Shown here: positions 25,012-36,693 of the stretch, piece by piece
Layout of the letters: every line of letters begins with the position of its first letter
Position numbering within the stretch: position 1 is the stretch's first letter
Source of the DNA: Sabethes cyaneus
Lineage: Eukaryota > Arthropoda > Insecta > Diptera > Culicidae
Direction of reading: 5' to 3'
DNA length: 64,000 bases
NCBI RefSeq assembly: GCF_943734655.1
Contig: NC_071354.1
Coordinates: 160,539,142 to 160,603,141, forward strand
Made by a program: the position numbers and the translations under genes
Notes under the pieces: model-generated
What the model was told of the DNA's origin: nothing
What the model saw: only the letters and a program-made list of their open reading frames with translations
The model's database searches: none

Positions 25012-26347
25012 ATGGCACACTAATGGCGCAGAATTTTAAAGACAACTGTTCGGTCACTTTGTTCAGTAGCAGCTCCACTTTGCTAATGTTCACTAGTATC
25101 TTCGACAGAGCCTGCCTGGGCTTAATTTTCGAAAACTTCTTCCAGCAAACCTTCCTTCTTCCCTAGATGGGTACTTTTTTCGCACTGTTGATTTACACTT
25201 AGCTTCTCTTCGTATTGTTAGAAATTTTTAGCGATCAATTAATACCGATTAGCACAGTCGCTAGTATATTCACTTGCTTCATTCGGTCCACAAGCACGAA
25301 TGCGAATGATTCAAATGGAAAAATTTTTTGATATCGCCTCGCCTGTTGGTGATGGTGGTTGCGTCGAGAAACGGTACAACCGAACACACGCGCGCGCGCG
25401 GTAGACGATTATCTCCTAGTGGTAACGTCCCAACGCTTAATCGTTGATATAATATTCGAACAATCTGATACAATCCATAATAGTCGCTGCAGGCAGCTAA
25501 TATTTCTTCCCTACTAAATGCTGAAGCATAGCTTCGCGCAATATTCCAGCGCACAAAGCATTTTTGGCTTGTTATCTCTTCCAGAACACAAATTGAAATG
25601 TGGTTCTCACTCAAACGGGAACAGTAGCTCACTTCTACACCACTTGCTGACTTGTTTAATTTGATGTTATGCGGGGCCTGTTCGTAGCAGAGCAACAGAC
25701 ACGGCAATCAACTTATTTTACTTTAAATTAAGATTTATTGAACCCAATAGAACGACCGACGACAGCGTGCTTTCGTCTTGGCCTGGACACAGTCGCGTAG
25801 CTTTAGTCTGTCAGATAGTAATTTTATTTCATATCTTCACTTGATACAGCTCTAATTTACTGCTCTCGTTCTTCTGTTTGCGTTTATACTTTTCACTTTA
25901 ACAAATAACCGTCGTCTTCTCTTCCCAGACTAAATGCGTCTTCAATGGACGGAAAACACTTGTTTGTTTCCGTTTGTTAGCGTTTCGATAACCGAAGTAG
26001 CGCACCAAATTCCACCGTCCAATCACTAATCACACAATTTAAAATTCGAATGCTTCACGCTCTCAGCGCTGCCGACAACCGCGCAGAGTGTCTCGTCAAT
26101 AATCAACTTCCACGTTGGCGTCTAGGTATGCGTCTAAAGTCATTCACACGTTGCTGGCTATTTTTGCTGCCTCTGTCTGTATATTAAAACGAGTTCCGTC
26201 TGTTCCTTGATCACGAAACAAAATAAAAATGGTGGCTTCTCATTCAGTTCAGCGTTTTTTTTTTCTCGCCGTTTAAAAACTTCCCTGGTCGAAACGAGGC
26301 TCTGACTTGGAGACGTATCACTCAACCGAATCACGCGAATCAACTGA
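25012..26347 (-). promoter_or_regulatory. Possible 5' leader/promoter of the minus-strand gene
   Basis: Read on the minus strand, this stretch looks like an insect 5' leader: A-rich, with short upstream ATG frames and no long coding frame that starts with ATG. At its upstream border, TTTCCTTTTCAGTTGATTCG (about 26335-26354) can be read either as an initiator (TCAGTT) or as a splice acceptor with a strong pyrimidine tract. A (CG)n stretch at 25387-25400 sits inside. No TATA box at the right distance was recognised. Confidence 0.25.
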
Positions 26348-27681
26348 AAAGGAAAAAATGTACTATTAACGATTTTATCTTAACACGCAAATAAGACACT
26401 CGACTCTACTGATGTGTGCGGTTAAGCCCAGAGGTCGATGAGAGTTAAGAATCAGTAAACACAGTAGGAGAAACGCGATAAAAAATACTCCGAAGCAAAG
26501 CGCGCGTCAAAGCCAAGTTTCCTGTACACTATACTATACTACTAAAGTGGGTACACTCTTTCGTTACCGCTAAACCGCAACGACACCCAACTGACGACGG
26601 TGAGGTGACTTGTTTACATTGCAGACAGGTAATATGTCCTTTGCAACTGAGCAAACTTTTCTCTTCGGTTCGCTCAACACATTTTCTCTCCACTTTCCTA
26701 CAGTCTCGAAACTTACTACTACTTAGACATGCAGATAAATATGCAAAACCCGTTTATTTTATCAGAAGAATTCAAACCTGCTCTGAAACCCTCAAACGAA
26801 AGTCTTTACGCAAGTCTCGCGACGCGTAGAAACGATCTTCGAATACCTACACTTTTTTTTCTTCATTTCGATTGCAATACTACTTAGCCTATTTTCGTAC
26901 AGACTGGTACATCAGATTGGCTTTTCTATTTTCGGCGCATTTTATGATTTCAGGTTCAATACTCCCACGTTATGACGCAGGGCCGAAGAAGCACGCATTT
27001 TTACCTTACTTATACTATGAAAAAGTTTACAAATCAGTGCAAAATATTGAAATCGCTTCTGCTGGCAATACCAATCAGGTTTACAAAATCAAGCTACATA
27101 TATTATGAAGTTATACCGTCTGCCCATGCGTGCCCTAATTAATTCTATATATGGAAACTTACGTCAATGGGTTTCGAATACGAAATAATAAATCAAACTA
27201 AAAATGTTTTAACCTTCTCCAATGCTTTCAAAGTTTTACAACTTAAATCGATTTTGTTAGTTTTTCTTACGACTTCTAAAAAATAGATTTACTCTAACTT
27301 TAATATTTAACTTGAAATGATATATAAGCGACATGATTTAAATTGAAATTATTTATCGAGTTTTGAAAATCTGTGAAAATTGATCGTGTGCAGCCGACCC
27401 AGAAGAAGTTTGCCACTACGAGTTGATGAACAAACTTGAGTTTTCGTTCCCTCCGAATTCAAATTGAATTCAATTATTAATCTTGTTTGTAAGCAATTGT
27501 TAGAGTCAATGAGATCGTAGCACTTGTCCCGCATGTGTGCTGTACACTAACTTCCGACGAAAACTTGACTAAAAGTTTATATGAAAATTTCGATCAATGG
27601 AGGCGTATGGTACACAGTAATACATACTGCCAAAGCACCAGTAACAAGGTCATAGCCCCATTTTTGTCCACCTGAAATATG
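26348..27681. other. Spacer, nothing identified
   Basis: AT-rich DNA without supported genes or repeats. It would include the promoter of the neighbouring gene if transcription starts near 26345. Confidence 0.4.
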
Positions 27682-27683
27682 TA

Positions 27684-28627
27684 GGGGAATTGTGTATAAC
27701 GTGCCCCCCTGGCCAATGTGCCCCCCCTTCGTTTTTCCCTAAACAAGCGAAATTAAAATGCAAAACCACCCAGAAACCATAGTATTTGATGGAACTAGCC
27801 TACTATGCAAGTATGACAGTTGTCACATGCTGTAAAAACAAAACAAAAATAAATTTGTTTTTGAGCAGCTTTCGATGTAACGTTTGGCGTCATTTCCATA
27901 AGCTATTTTCTTGTCAAAATCTGTAAATAACCAGTTGTTGCGATTCGATTGTGTGAAGTGAACTTCAAAAAGACATCCCTGCTAAAAATGACGGTTTGAA
28001 ACGCTTTATTTGCTTTAGCATTTAATATTTTTTTAAATAAGTAAAAGCGGGCCAAAATGCCCCACTTGCAAATGTGGTTATAAACATATGTAAACAGATC
28101 TAAGTTGAAGTCAATTGCCATTATTTAATTCAGTTAGTATTGTAGAGTAACCGTGGTGGGAATAATTTATTACCAACGTCCAAATTCCAGTTAATTCAAC
28201 TACGCGGTGAGAAATGCCACAGCTGCGGTATAATGTGCCCCACGCATAAAAGGAAAAGTGCACCAGAAGGCCGAAACTAGGTTTATTTTATATAAAAATA
28301 CGATATTTTGAAAACAAAGGAAACAGTTTTACTTTCTGCAAAGTAGAGTTGGTCTGTCACTGGTAGAAATACTCAAATTACCGCATTGGGCATATTATAC
28401 CGCAGGTGGGGCATTTTACCCCGCGCAGACGAGAAACACAACATTTAGGTGCTTTTCTTAAATAATTCCTAGCATATTTATTCCACAATACTAAATGAAA
28501 TAAACAATTGCAATTGGTTGTCAGCTTAAATACCAACATATACTCGTAGTTGTCATATTAATTTGGGGAAGTATAACAGAGATATATCCATTTATTCTTA
28601 AGGGGGACACATTATACACAATTCCCC
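27684..28627. mobile_element. TA-flanked inverted-repeat element, 0.94 kb
   Basis: Left end GGGGAATTGTGTATAACGTG and right end with the matching inverted sequence (CACATTATACACAATTCCCC), each bordered by TA (27682-27683 and 28628-28629). The interior carries several TGCCCC or GGGGCA motifs (for example near 27716, 28060, 28233, 28387 and 28408) and no sizeable ORF. It is a non-autonomous DNA element with a TA target, as for the Tc1/mariner group; the exact family is unknown. Confidence 0.75.
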
Positions 28628-28710
28628 TACTCTAATCTGTAATTTTTTAAGGCCCTTCCTTTTGAATAAACAGTGGAGACAGTAAAAGAAAGTAATGAAA
28701 CAAAGATGTT

Positions 28711-29430
28711 TATAATATCCAAACAGAGTGGGATAAGACATGAACCCAGATAACACAAAATCGTAATAGAAAGTTCACATTAAATCGTTTTCATGTCAAT
28801 TTTATATTGGAGTTGTATAATGATTAGAGTATGTCAAATCGAAGTGAACAATAAGTTGTTTTGCAGTCGTGCGTGTCTTCATATACGATTCATGACTGTG
28901 AATTATAAAGCAGGATAGACAATTGCAATATTTGATTATATCTATATCATATATTCAGTAGTATTTAGTTGCGTGTTATAAAAACTGCGCAAAATAGAAT
29001 TACAAATAGTTGTCAAAATTTTCGGACGTATATCGCCTCCACTTTAGTACATATATGCTCTTATATGGCGTGAAATATAACTTTTTCGTTCAGATATGAT
29101 TTCGTATACCTCAGTTGCAATGGAGATATACAAACCAAATGGTTTACTGGGAAGGGAAAGAGCGGAAAATTGGGTAAGGGAGGTTCATTGAAGTAATGCT
29201 GGATTAAGTACTTGTACCGTTTCTCTTTATCCAAGCTAGGGGATCCGCTGACCGAGCCAAGTTTTAATGAGAGTCAATTATAACCGGGTTGGATCGGCGG
29301 GACTCCCAACTTGGGTAAATAGGAACCACATACTTCATATCGTTGATTCAATGACCCTTTCCTAAGTTTCCACTCGTAAAGAGGGAACACGCCTTGTCCC
29401 ACTCTGCTTTAATACTATACCGTCCCGTTA
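28711..29430. mobile_element. Probable MITE, about 0.7 kb
   Basis: Left end ATAATATCCAAACAGAGTGG (28711 onward) pairs, with mismatches, with the right end around 29400-29425, where CCACTCTGCTTTAATACTAT appears. Pairing includes AGAGTGGGATAAGAC against GCCTTGTCCCACTCT. No ORF. The target duplication is not clear, so the borders are approximate. Confidence 0.5.
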
Positions 29431-29515
29431 GAATTTTCGACAAAACCTTTACATGGAACCGTCATCACACGCGTTGCAGCATAGCAAAGCAAAGCAAAAT
29501 TACAGTTAATTTTTA

Positions 29516-29680
29516 GAAGCTTGGCATTCTGTTTTTTATACGATAAACTTTGCAACCAGCTGTCAGAGTACAGAATGATTACGGAGCACGCGTAACGACT
29601 CTAACAGCATCTCCCAGCTAAGATTCGAACTTACGACGACTTACTTCGTAGGTCAATATCGCAACTCAAAATCAAGGGGC
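29516..29680 (-). repeat. tRNA-derived SINE, family 1 (diverged)
   Basis: Has the family 1 layout on the minus strand: a CGTCGTAAGTTCGAATCTTA box, then a GTTAGAGTCGTTACGCGTG-like segment and a GCTGGTTGCAAAGTTTATCG segment. The tRNA-like 5' head is worn. Confidence 0.5.
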
Positions 29681-30440
29681 GTAATGGCATAATCAACCAG
29701 AAGGTCATTTTTGAATGGGTTAATTGAATGCTTTATTACAAAATTAAATGCCAAAACTGAAAATATGGAGTTTTTGTGTTTTGTTGTCATGACAAGCACT
29801 TTAAACTCGTTTTGTTTCCTATTAAGATCATTGAACTTGGTCCTGAGATTATTGTTATAAATTATGAATCAATATATAGGTATGATGTCGATACTAAATT
29901 TTAAATCACAATAGCTCTGAAAGTCATTAACGACGAGATTTTGAAATCAGAAACATAAACAAAATTTTTTAATAAGATTGCAGCAGCTCACATGCATTCA
30001 CTGCCAGATTGAATGAAAATTCCATATTCATAGAAATTTACATTTACAAATTCAGAAATCGGAATGTAACGCCTAGTGGTTGCTTTTAATAGCAAACTAA
30101 CAAACAAGTTTGTAGCTTGCAGGCTCAAACAATTACTTTCTGTATTGCTGTAACCGTGGTGGCATTAAAATGGTAATTCCCACGATTTCGAAAAGCAAAA
30201 TAACAAAAAAACATATTCAACAAGGTGACTCCATCGAATAAAATACTGAAGTGTGCGCATGGTTTTTTTTACTTGTTTTCTTTTTCTGTAGAGAATTTTT
30301 GGAAATTATCGTGCAGATAGGACCGAATGATTCCAGAATTTTATGCAAGTTTTTATACCTACGGGCATAATTTACGGATATATAGTCCAAAACTTTGATA
30401 TGGCAGTATAATATTGGTTAAATGTGGGTTTTTTGCCCGA

Positions 30441-30895
30441 TTTTTTTTCATGTGTGGCTTCGTCACTGCGACCATTATCGTTGATCTATTGTGATATCGC
30501 CCGGGTGTTTGCTGTATGACCCGCACTGCATTTCTTTTTGCTATAATCGCTATCGAGTGAGCGATATGCTGAATAATTTTTATGCGTGCTTGTGTGTACC
30601 TTTCCTTCAAAGCTTGCTCTACTTTACCCACTCGTTACTCGCTGCTAATACTATCCCATATTGTAGCCTTTCCTGGCGAGGACTCATTCGTTCCTCTGAC
30701 CAGTACACTCAACTATAGGTGGGACTTTTGAACTGTCAAGAGGATTCAGCGTGTATATTCAGCTGCAGGAAGGATAAATGACGGGCTTGAGAATAAACCC
30801 ATGCTAAAGTCACTTGCCATCGAATGGTCTGATTCTACAAAGATTCGAACCCATGATCCAATAGAGCTGCAAAATCGTTGATCTGATGGACCCGT
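30441..30895 (-). repeat. SINE-like composite: family 2 tRNA head plus 350 bp body
   Basis: On the minus strand, a head with B-box-like ATGGGTTCGAATCTTTG is followed by a body matching the plus-strand copy at 45536-46000. Shared blocks include TGTACTGGTCAGAGGAACGA, CAATATGGGATAGTA-type and CGATATCAC-type sequence. Similarity stops near CACACATGAAAAA at 30441-30457. It lies directly beyond a Jockey-like relic of the same orientation. Confidence 0.65.
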
Positions 30896-30989
30896 TCGAA
30901 TGCAATTCTGTTTTTTTATCATCAAATGACATAAGCAAATTACAACGGTAAAATATTATAACCACAATGCGATGCTTATTATTTCTGTC

Positions 30990-32215
30990 ACACCAGTTAG
31001 CAAAGGTCTCGATAGATTACATAACAAGATCGATCTTTAGATCGTCTGCATATATCAATATCGATCTGTAACTCATTAGAATAGTAATGTCTTTAAGTAC
31101 AAGGCAAATAGCAAAGGCCCCAGGTTACTGCCTTGCGGGACTCCTGAAGTATTACTAAATGCACGTGAAACTGTGGAATCCAGTTGGACACAAAACGTGC
31201 GCGCGGTCTGAAAGATATGATTTCAACCATGAAATTCGTCTATCAGATACGCCGAGTTTAGAGAGCCTGTGCAAGAGTATTCGACAATCTACTGTGTCAA
31301 ACGCTGCCTTGATATCTGTTTACGCAGCGTCGATTCGTGTCCTGCAGGTACTACTAAATTCAATCAAATTAGTCGACGCAGAACAACACCGAATAAACAA
31401 TGTTTGTCTACGGAAATATTGCTTTTGATGCTGATCAAAATTACACTGCTGACGGTGATTTCAAAAAAAAACTTTCAGTCAGAAAGACTGGTAATGCCTC
31501 TGTAGTTATTGCCGTCTGGCTTTTCTTCTTTTCATGAATACACGGGACATGAAGGATTGTTTTCACAGAATTGAAAACTTCCGTTCTTCAAACGATTTTG
31601 TTAAAATCAGACTGAGCGGCAACAGCAATGGCGTAGCGACAGAAAATAATAGTCGGAACACCATTAGAACCCTAGTTGACTAGATGTGCAATGACTAGAT
31701 GTAGAGTAATATCAAAATTTTCCAGATCAACAGTATGATCGGGGAAAACCGACGCACATATTTCAGCATCAGACTGTTTGGTACAAGCACTGGCGAACAC
31801 AGAAAAAAAAAGATCAGCAAACAATTTCCAAGATTCGTTAACTGTCGACATTTCCGTTTCGTCCAAGAGCACACTAGAAGAAATAAGAGTGCTTTTCCTC
31901 TTAGAGTTTATTTGGAGCTTTAAGGGTTAGTTGGCAACACAAATTGCGCCCGCAGTACGTAGAATTTGTAAAGAAAAGTATTTAGCCTACTGTAGTCTCT
32001 GTTTTGCGTTCCAAAACCATTGCAATCTGCGCAACTCACTGTTATTCCAAGTAGGAATTAAGAGAGATTGCCGGACAATAGAAAAAATATCGTTCTCTTC
32101 AACAATCCCATCGGAACTAGGGACAAAGGGTACCAACATGTGAGATGGTTCGATCAATTCGAAGGGGACTTGCGACTTGTAAGACTCTTGGGCAATTGGC
32201 AAAGAGTGACCCAAG
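30990..32215 (-). pseudogene. Jockey-like LINE reverse transcriptase relic
   Basis: Minus-strand frames, broken by stops, resemble the middle of a Jockey-type ORF2. From high to low coordinates: a linker with IPTWNNSELRRLQ near 32080-32040; WKLFADLFFSVF near 31830-31790, like the segment before the reverse transcriptase; SGVPQGSNLGP near 31145-31113; and YADDLKID near 31053-31030, the catalytic motif. Most of the finger domain between them is missing or scrambled, and the 3' end is absent. Confidence 0.7.
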
Positions 32216-33061
32216 ACCGAGTTTAATGTAGACGACTGCTTAAAATAACACGAAGCACTCTGACTCTAAAAGATTCTGAAAGATAACGGCGATGATGACG
32301 ATAATCAATATAGATAACCAACATCGTAATACGTATGAATGTGAAGTACGGCTATAGAAAATAGTCATAGAAATATATTTTGGAAATTGTCTTCTTATGT
32401 CTTCCTTGCTTCCTGAACCGGAGCAGAATATTATTGAAAGTAAATTGCTTGATCACCATACATCTGTAACGCACGAGGTAGTATATATTTCTTTTAAAAT
32501 TTATCCGTTACAGTAGTCAGTATCGATTTAAAACTTCGACTTATTTAAAAAAAGAAGAAGCTTGGAAGTTTCACAAATTATCACTCCCAACACGTCTTGA
32601 TATAGTCCAACAGTATCTCTTGAGACTTCCGTTATACGGATGATCAATTTGCTGCTCACAGTCTATTTAGCACCTCCATTATACCTTATTCTCACACTTC
32701 CGGTTTCCTTAAATGTGGAAAATAAAAGGCCGTTTCACATGATTGGCGATGTGATAGAGTCTTAAATTCTGCAAATGTAGCTTCTTAATGAGCTGTACAA
32801 CATCCATGTTGAGTTGACTAAAGAAAGTAAACGAATCAACTTTCTTGACATTGACCGGTGAAATACTGCCAAACGTGTAACCAACGTCAGAAAATAACAT
32901 TCATTTTGCATATAATTTGTACCTTGCCGAAAAAAAACCTGGAAAAACGGACACGCTATAAAAAATTAAAGACAGTCTACATCTGAAACATTTCTACTTC
33001 CAAATTCAAGCCATATAATATAGTCGTAGTTCTTATAGCAGCTGTAAAAAAGCAAACCCTA
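32216..33061. other. Spacer, nothing identified
   Basis: AT-rich sequence without supported gene or repeat. Confidence 0.4.
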
Positions 33062-33256
33062 GGTGCTACATTCCGTTATCGAAACTTGACCTTCTGTTTT
33101 TATACGACAGATTTCGCAGCCAGCTGTTAGAGTGCATGACAATTGCGGGGCCAGTTGCTACGATCCTATTGACTCTAACGGTCTCTCCCAGTCGAGATTC
33201 GAATATACGACGACTGGCTTATTAGGCCAGCATCATACCTCGAAGCCAACTGGGAG
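33062..33256 (-). repeat. tRNA-derived SINE, family 1 (best preserved)
   Basis: On the minus strand: CCCAGTTGGCTTCGAGGTA head with A-box, ATATTCGAATCTCGACTGG B-box, GAGACCGTTAGAGTCAAT, GCTGGCTGCGAAATCTGTCG, then TATAAAAACAGAAGGTCAAG and an end near GGAATGTAGCACC. It is the most complete family 1 copy in the window and defines its order. Confidence 0.75.
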
Positions 33257-34409
33257 GCAGCTGTAAAACTGCCTAATTTAGAACTTTTGGTTGCTAATTA
33301 AGCTCAATCAACACTTCGTGAACAGATAGTCTGACAGCTAGTTTCGAAGCACCCCTTAAATTGTGTCGAAGCATTAAAAAATCGATTCCATCAGATGCAG
33401 TAGTTTTTTGGTGTATATATTTGGGACATTTAGCGTCGATAAATTCAATTGCTTTGTTACCCAACTCTTATCCCTGAATACTACATCGTTTATAAATCGA
33501 ATAAAGAATTCGGTGTCAAAGTTCTATAACTCCCCATCGTTCTTTACCTCCTAAAAATTACGCAAATGGCAATATAACACTAATAAATGGATTGAATTCT
33601 ACGTGCTTGGTGCCTGCAATGAACGTTTTAACGAATTTTCATTTGCTGCCTCTATGGATTTTCGGTATGATCTAAATATAGTTGATAGCTTGTCGCTGTG
33701 TCCACACATATCAAGAACGGCTTTACCTCTACGGTTCGGTTCGTATCGCGCAAGCTCGATGACAGTAACAACCTTACCGTCATCAAACAACACTGCGGAG
33801 GCCTTGTTTCGTCAACAATGTTCTTGTCTAATGTCGCTATCAGGCAATGTTTGTAGTCGCTCTAAAATACGTGAATAAATCATAAGTTACATTACGTTAC
33901 ACGGTACAACTGGAACGAAGAACATACTCGAAACACATTGCGTCATGCGTCATTCAATTGTTACGACTATCAATTGTTCGTAGCATAAGTAATTATTATT
34001 CCTAGTAAACTAAATACGAATAATTTATGTATGTAAACTGCTATGCTTATTAACGCAGACCACCAAAAGTTTCAGAAATAGTAGTGTTCAAAGTCAGTAG
34101 AAAATATAAACAGGTGTAGAGTCATGTAAAAATATTTATTTGTTTATTTATTTGCCGAACAATTCCACGCAAATAGGTATGCAAGCCACTACCTTAATCC
34201 TCTTCGCCTTCGGGAAAGTTTGTTGACTATTACGCTAAATTGCATTTTCGATATCTTAACAAACATATTTAAATGGCTATATCTAGACCTCACTGTAAAC
34301 AACACAAGTGAGAATGATTCTTTGCTGGACTAGTACATGGAAATGAACTCTCATTTGATTTGTTTACATTTGACACTCAAGGTCCAAACACAACTGATAT
34401 GGTGCTTTC
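33257..34409. other. Spacer, nothing identified
   Basis: Contains antiparallel short open frames at 33600-33880 on both strands without a recognisable motif. No supported gene. Confidence 0.4.
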
Positions 34410-34411
34410 TA

Positions 34412-35697
34412 AAGGGTGTCCTACATCAAATTGCACCACGGAAGAAACACGGTAGAAAATTACCAAAATGACCGATCGTTTTCAAACTTTTAGATAATAA
34501 AATATAACCCATTAGTAAGCTTTTGGCATATCAATTTCATTCAACTTCAATACCATAACCGTATGCTCGCACCTTACGCTTAACTCCACTCATAAAGTTC
34601 TGTACAACACCTGGCTGCAGCTTCTTCTGTACGGAAACCCACGTTTTCTTCATGTCTTCCTCAGATTTGACCTCCATGAGATGCTTCCGTAGTGCCTGCT
34701 TCATGATATTCCAGTATTTTTCGATGGGCCTGAGTTCCGCTGCGTTGAGGGAGTTCATGTCCTTAGATATGGAAGTAGCCCCGTTGGCTTCGTACCACTC
34801 CAGGACATTCTATGAATAGTGGCACGAAGCTAGATCCGGCCAGAAGATCGTAGGGCCCTCGTGTTGCTTCAACAGAGGAAGCAGACGCTCCTGTAGACAC
34901 CCCTTGAGGTAGATCTACCCTTTTACAGTCCCGGTAGTCACGAACGACGCCCTCGGTTGGCCACATGAGCAGATCGCTTGCCAAATCATGTAATCCTTGG
35001 CAAGCTTTGAAAGTTTATGCATCCTTACTACCTAAGGAACGTCAAACTTATGCAGGGCGGTGAAGTACAGTAGCCCCGGAAGCTGCCGGAAGTTCGCCTT
35101 TAGGTAAGTCTCATCATCCATGATAAGACAATGAGGCTTCGTCAGCATCTCGGTTTACAGTTTACGGGTCCGTGACTTGCCCACCGTATTTTGCCGTTTG
35201 TCACGATTTGGAGCCTTCTGCACTTTGTACGTATGCAGTCCGTCCCGGTCCTTGGTTCTCTGAACGAAAGACTTGGATAGATTAACCTTTTTGGCCACAT
35301 CGCTGACCGAAGCATTGGGATTCTCCTTTAAAGCTTCCACAACATGCTTGTGATCCTGATCACTAATAGAACATCCATTCTGATCGCACTTCTCCTTCCG
35401 TTCGATGCTCAGAGTTTCGTTGCAACGTTTAATCACACGACTGCACGATTCGGAGTTGTTTTCCGATGTCCCGATGAGAGAGTTGAGGATTTTCCAGGTG
35501 CTTGCGCAAAATAAATTCGCAACGTTGCATTTCGGGTGACGCCATTTTTTCCAATTTTCGAAAAACTGACCGCGATAAAAATACAGTGTAAGCCATATAC
35601 TCTAAACTACATCTACCCAAATTTTCAAGAGAAAATACCCAATGGGTAATTTTCTACAGCGTTTCTTCCGTGGTGCAATTTGATGTGGGACACCCTT
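34412..35697 (-). mobile_element. Mariner element of the D37E type, both ends present
   Basis: A 1286 bp unit bounded by the TA target (34410-34411 and 35698-35699). Its inverted repeats start AAGGGTGTCC and continue through ATCAAATTGCACCACGGAAG with one mismatch, more than 35 bp each. Size, TA target and transposase content all fit the mosquito ITmD37E group of the Tc1/mariner superfamily. The transposase reads on the minus strand. Confidence 0.88.
34530..35545 (-). pseudogene. Mariner D37E-like transposase, broken
   Basis: The likely start is MASPEMQRCEFILRKHL at 35545. It has an N-terminal helix-turn-helix pair (LSHRDIGKQL; later NASVSDVAKKVNLSKSFVQR), then catalytic-core pieces around FWPDLASCHY near 34840-34810 and ELRPIEKYW near 34720-34690, and the C-terminal KRKVRAYGYGIEVE. 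The middle, including the first catalytic Asp region, is disturbed. At least one frameshift near 35430 and several stops between 35155 and 34760 break it. The usual length of the family is about 340-350 codons, which the span allows. It is not expected to be active, though its ends could in principle be mobilised by a related enzyme. Confidence 0.82.
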
Positions 35698-35920
35698 TAC
35701 ATGCATACAAAGTCTCATTTTCTGATTGGACTTTGAAATTAATTGCAATCATGTTGGTATAAACAAATGAAAATGTTATTGTATATTAACAGCTAAAGTC
35801 ATTATTGTTACATGCAATGCAACGCTGCGCATATTTTTTCCATTCTTGTTTTTATGAAATTTTTCGAGGCTGTTTGCTTGACTGCTATATTTTAGAACTA
35901 TATTGCTTTTTATTCAAGTA

Positions 35921-36693
35921 CTAGCTGACCAGACAAACTTCGTATTGCCACAAATTAAACTATGTTGTATATAAATCGTGAATCTCGGATGACCTTTGTC
36001 ACAATCTCGAGTTTTGCAAGTTTCTGAGGAATTAATGGGTGGTTTAATATACAAATTTTCCTCACAGTAAAATAGAAAATAACTCTCCACATTGCTTAGC
36101 CTGATAAAATAAAGCGGATAGCATTTAAATATTCGCCATCATTATATAACATTTCGCCGAATACCATTTTGCGAAACATCACTTCTCGGTTGACCATAAC
36201 GCGGAATATAGAATTTCGCAGAATACTATTTCGCGAAAAACCTTACGTGCGATGCACCATTTCACGGAAAATCTTGTACCACGTGGGAAGTACCATTTCG
36301 CAGGGGTGTTCCTCTCCTTACTCGCTGTCGCTCGTTCGGACCCAACTGAAGGAAAGTAATAGAGGTCAGTAGTCCTAAGAAAATAAATAAACCTAGATAG
36401 AAGTGATCTCTGCGAGGAGTCATAATTCCGCTCCTAAAGAGGGGAGGGGTCTAAATTCACCATAGAAAAAATTCTTGTCTCCAAAAACACCCACATGCCA
36501 AATTTAATTCCATTTGCTTGATTAGTTCTCGAGTTATGCAGAAATTTGTGTTTCATTTGTATGGGAGCCCCCTCTTACTGGAGATAAGAACCTTCCCCGG
36601 CCCCAAAAACCCCTACATGCAAATTTTCACGCCGATCGGTTCAGTAGTTCTACAAGGAACATACAGACAGAAATCCATTTTTATAGATATAGA
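35921..36693 (-). mobile_element. Helitron-like non-autonomous repeat, copy B (exact ends)
   Basis: Minus-strand 5' end TCTATATCTATAAAAATGG at 36693, preceded by A. The 3' end is GTCTGGTCAGCTAG at 35921, followed by T. This is the A|TC...CTAG|T pattern of Helitrons with no target duplication. It carries a TTTCGC-type motif array at 36145-36305 and two ATGGAATTAAATTTGGC-type units, fewer than copy C. No ORF and no obvious 3' hairpin. Confidence 0.75.

Noticed and set aside
25279..25707. 142-codon minus-strand frame
   Set aside because: Begins with TTG, not ATG, has no ATG inside, lacks a motif and has no clear splice sites; more likely 5' leader or chance.
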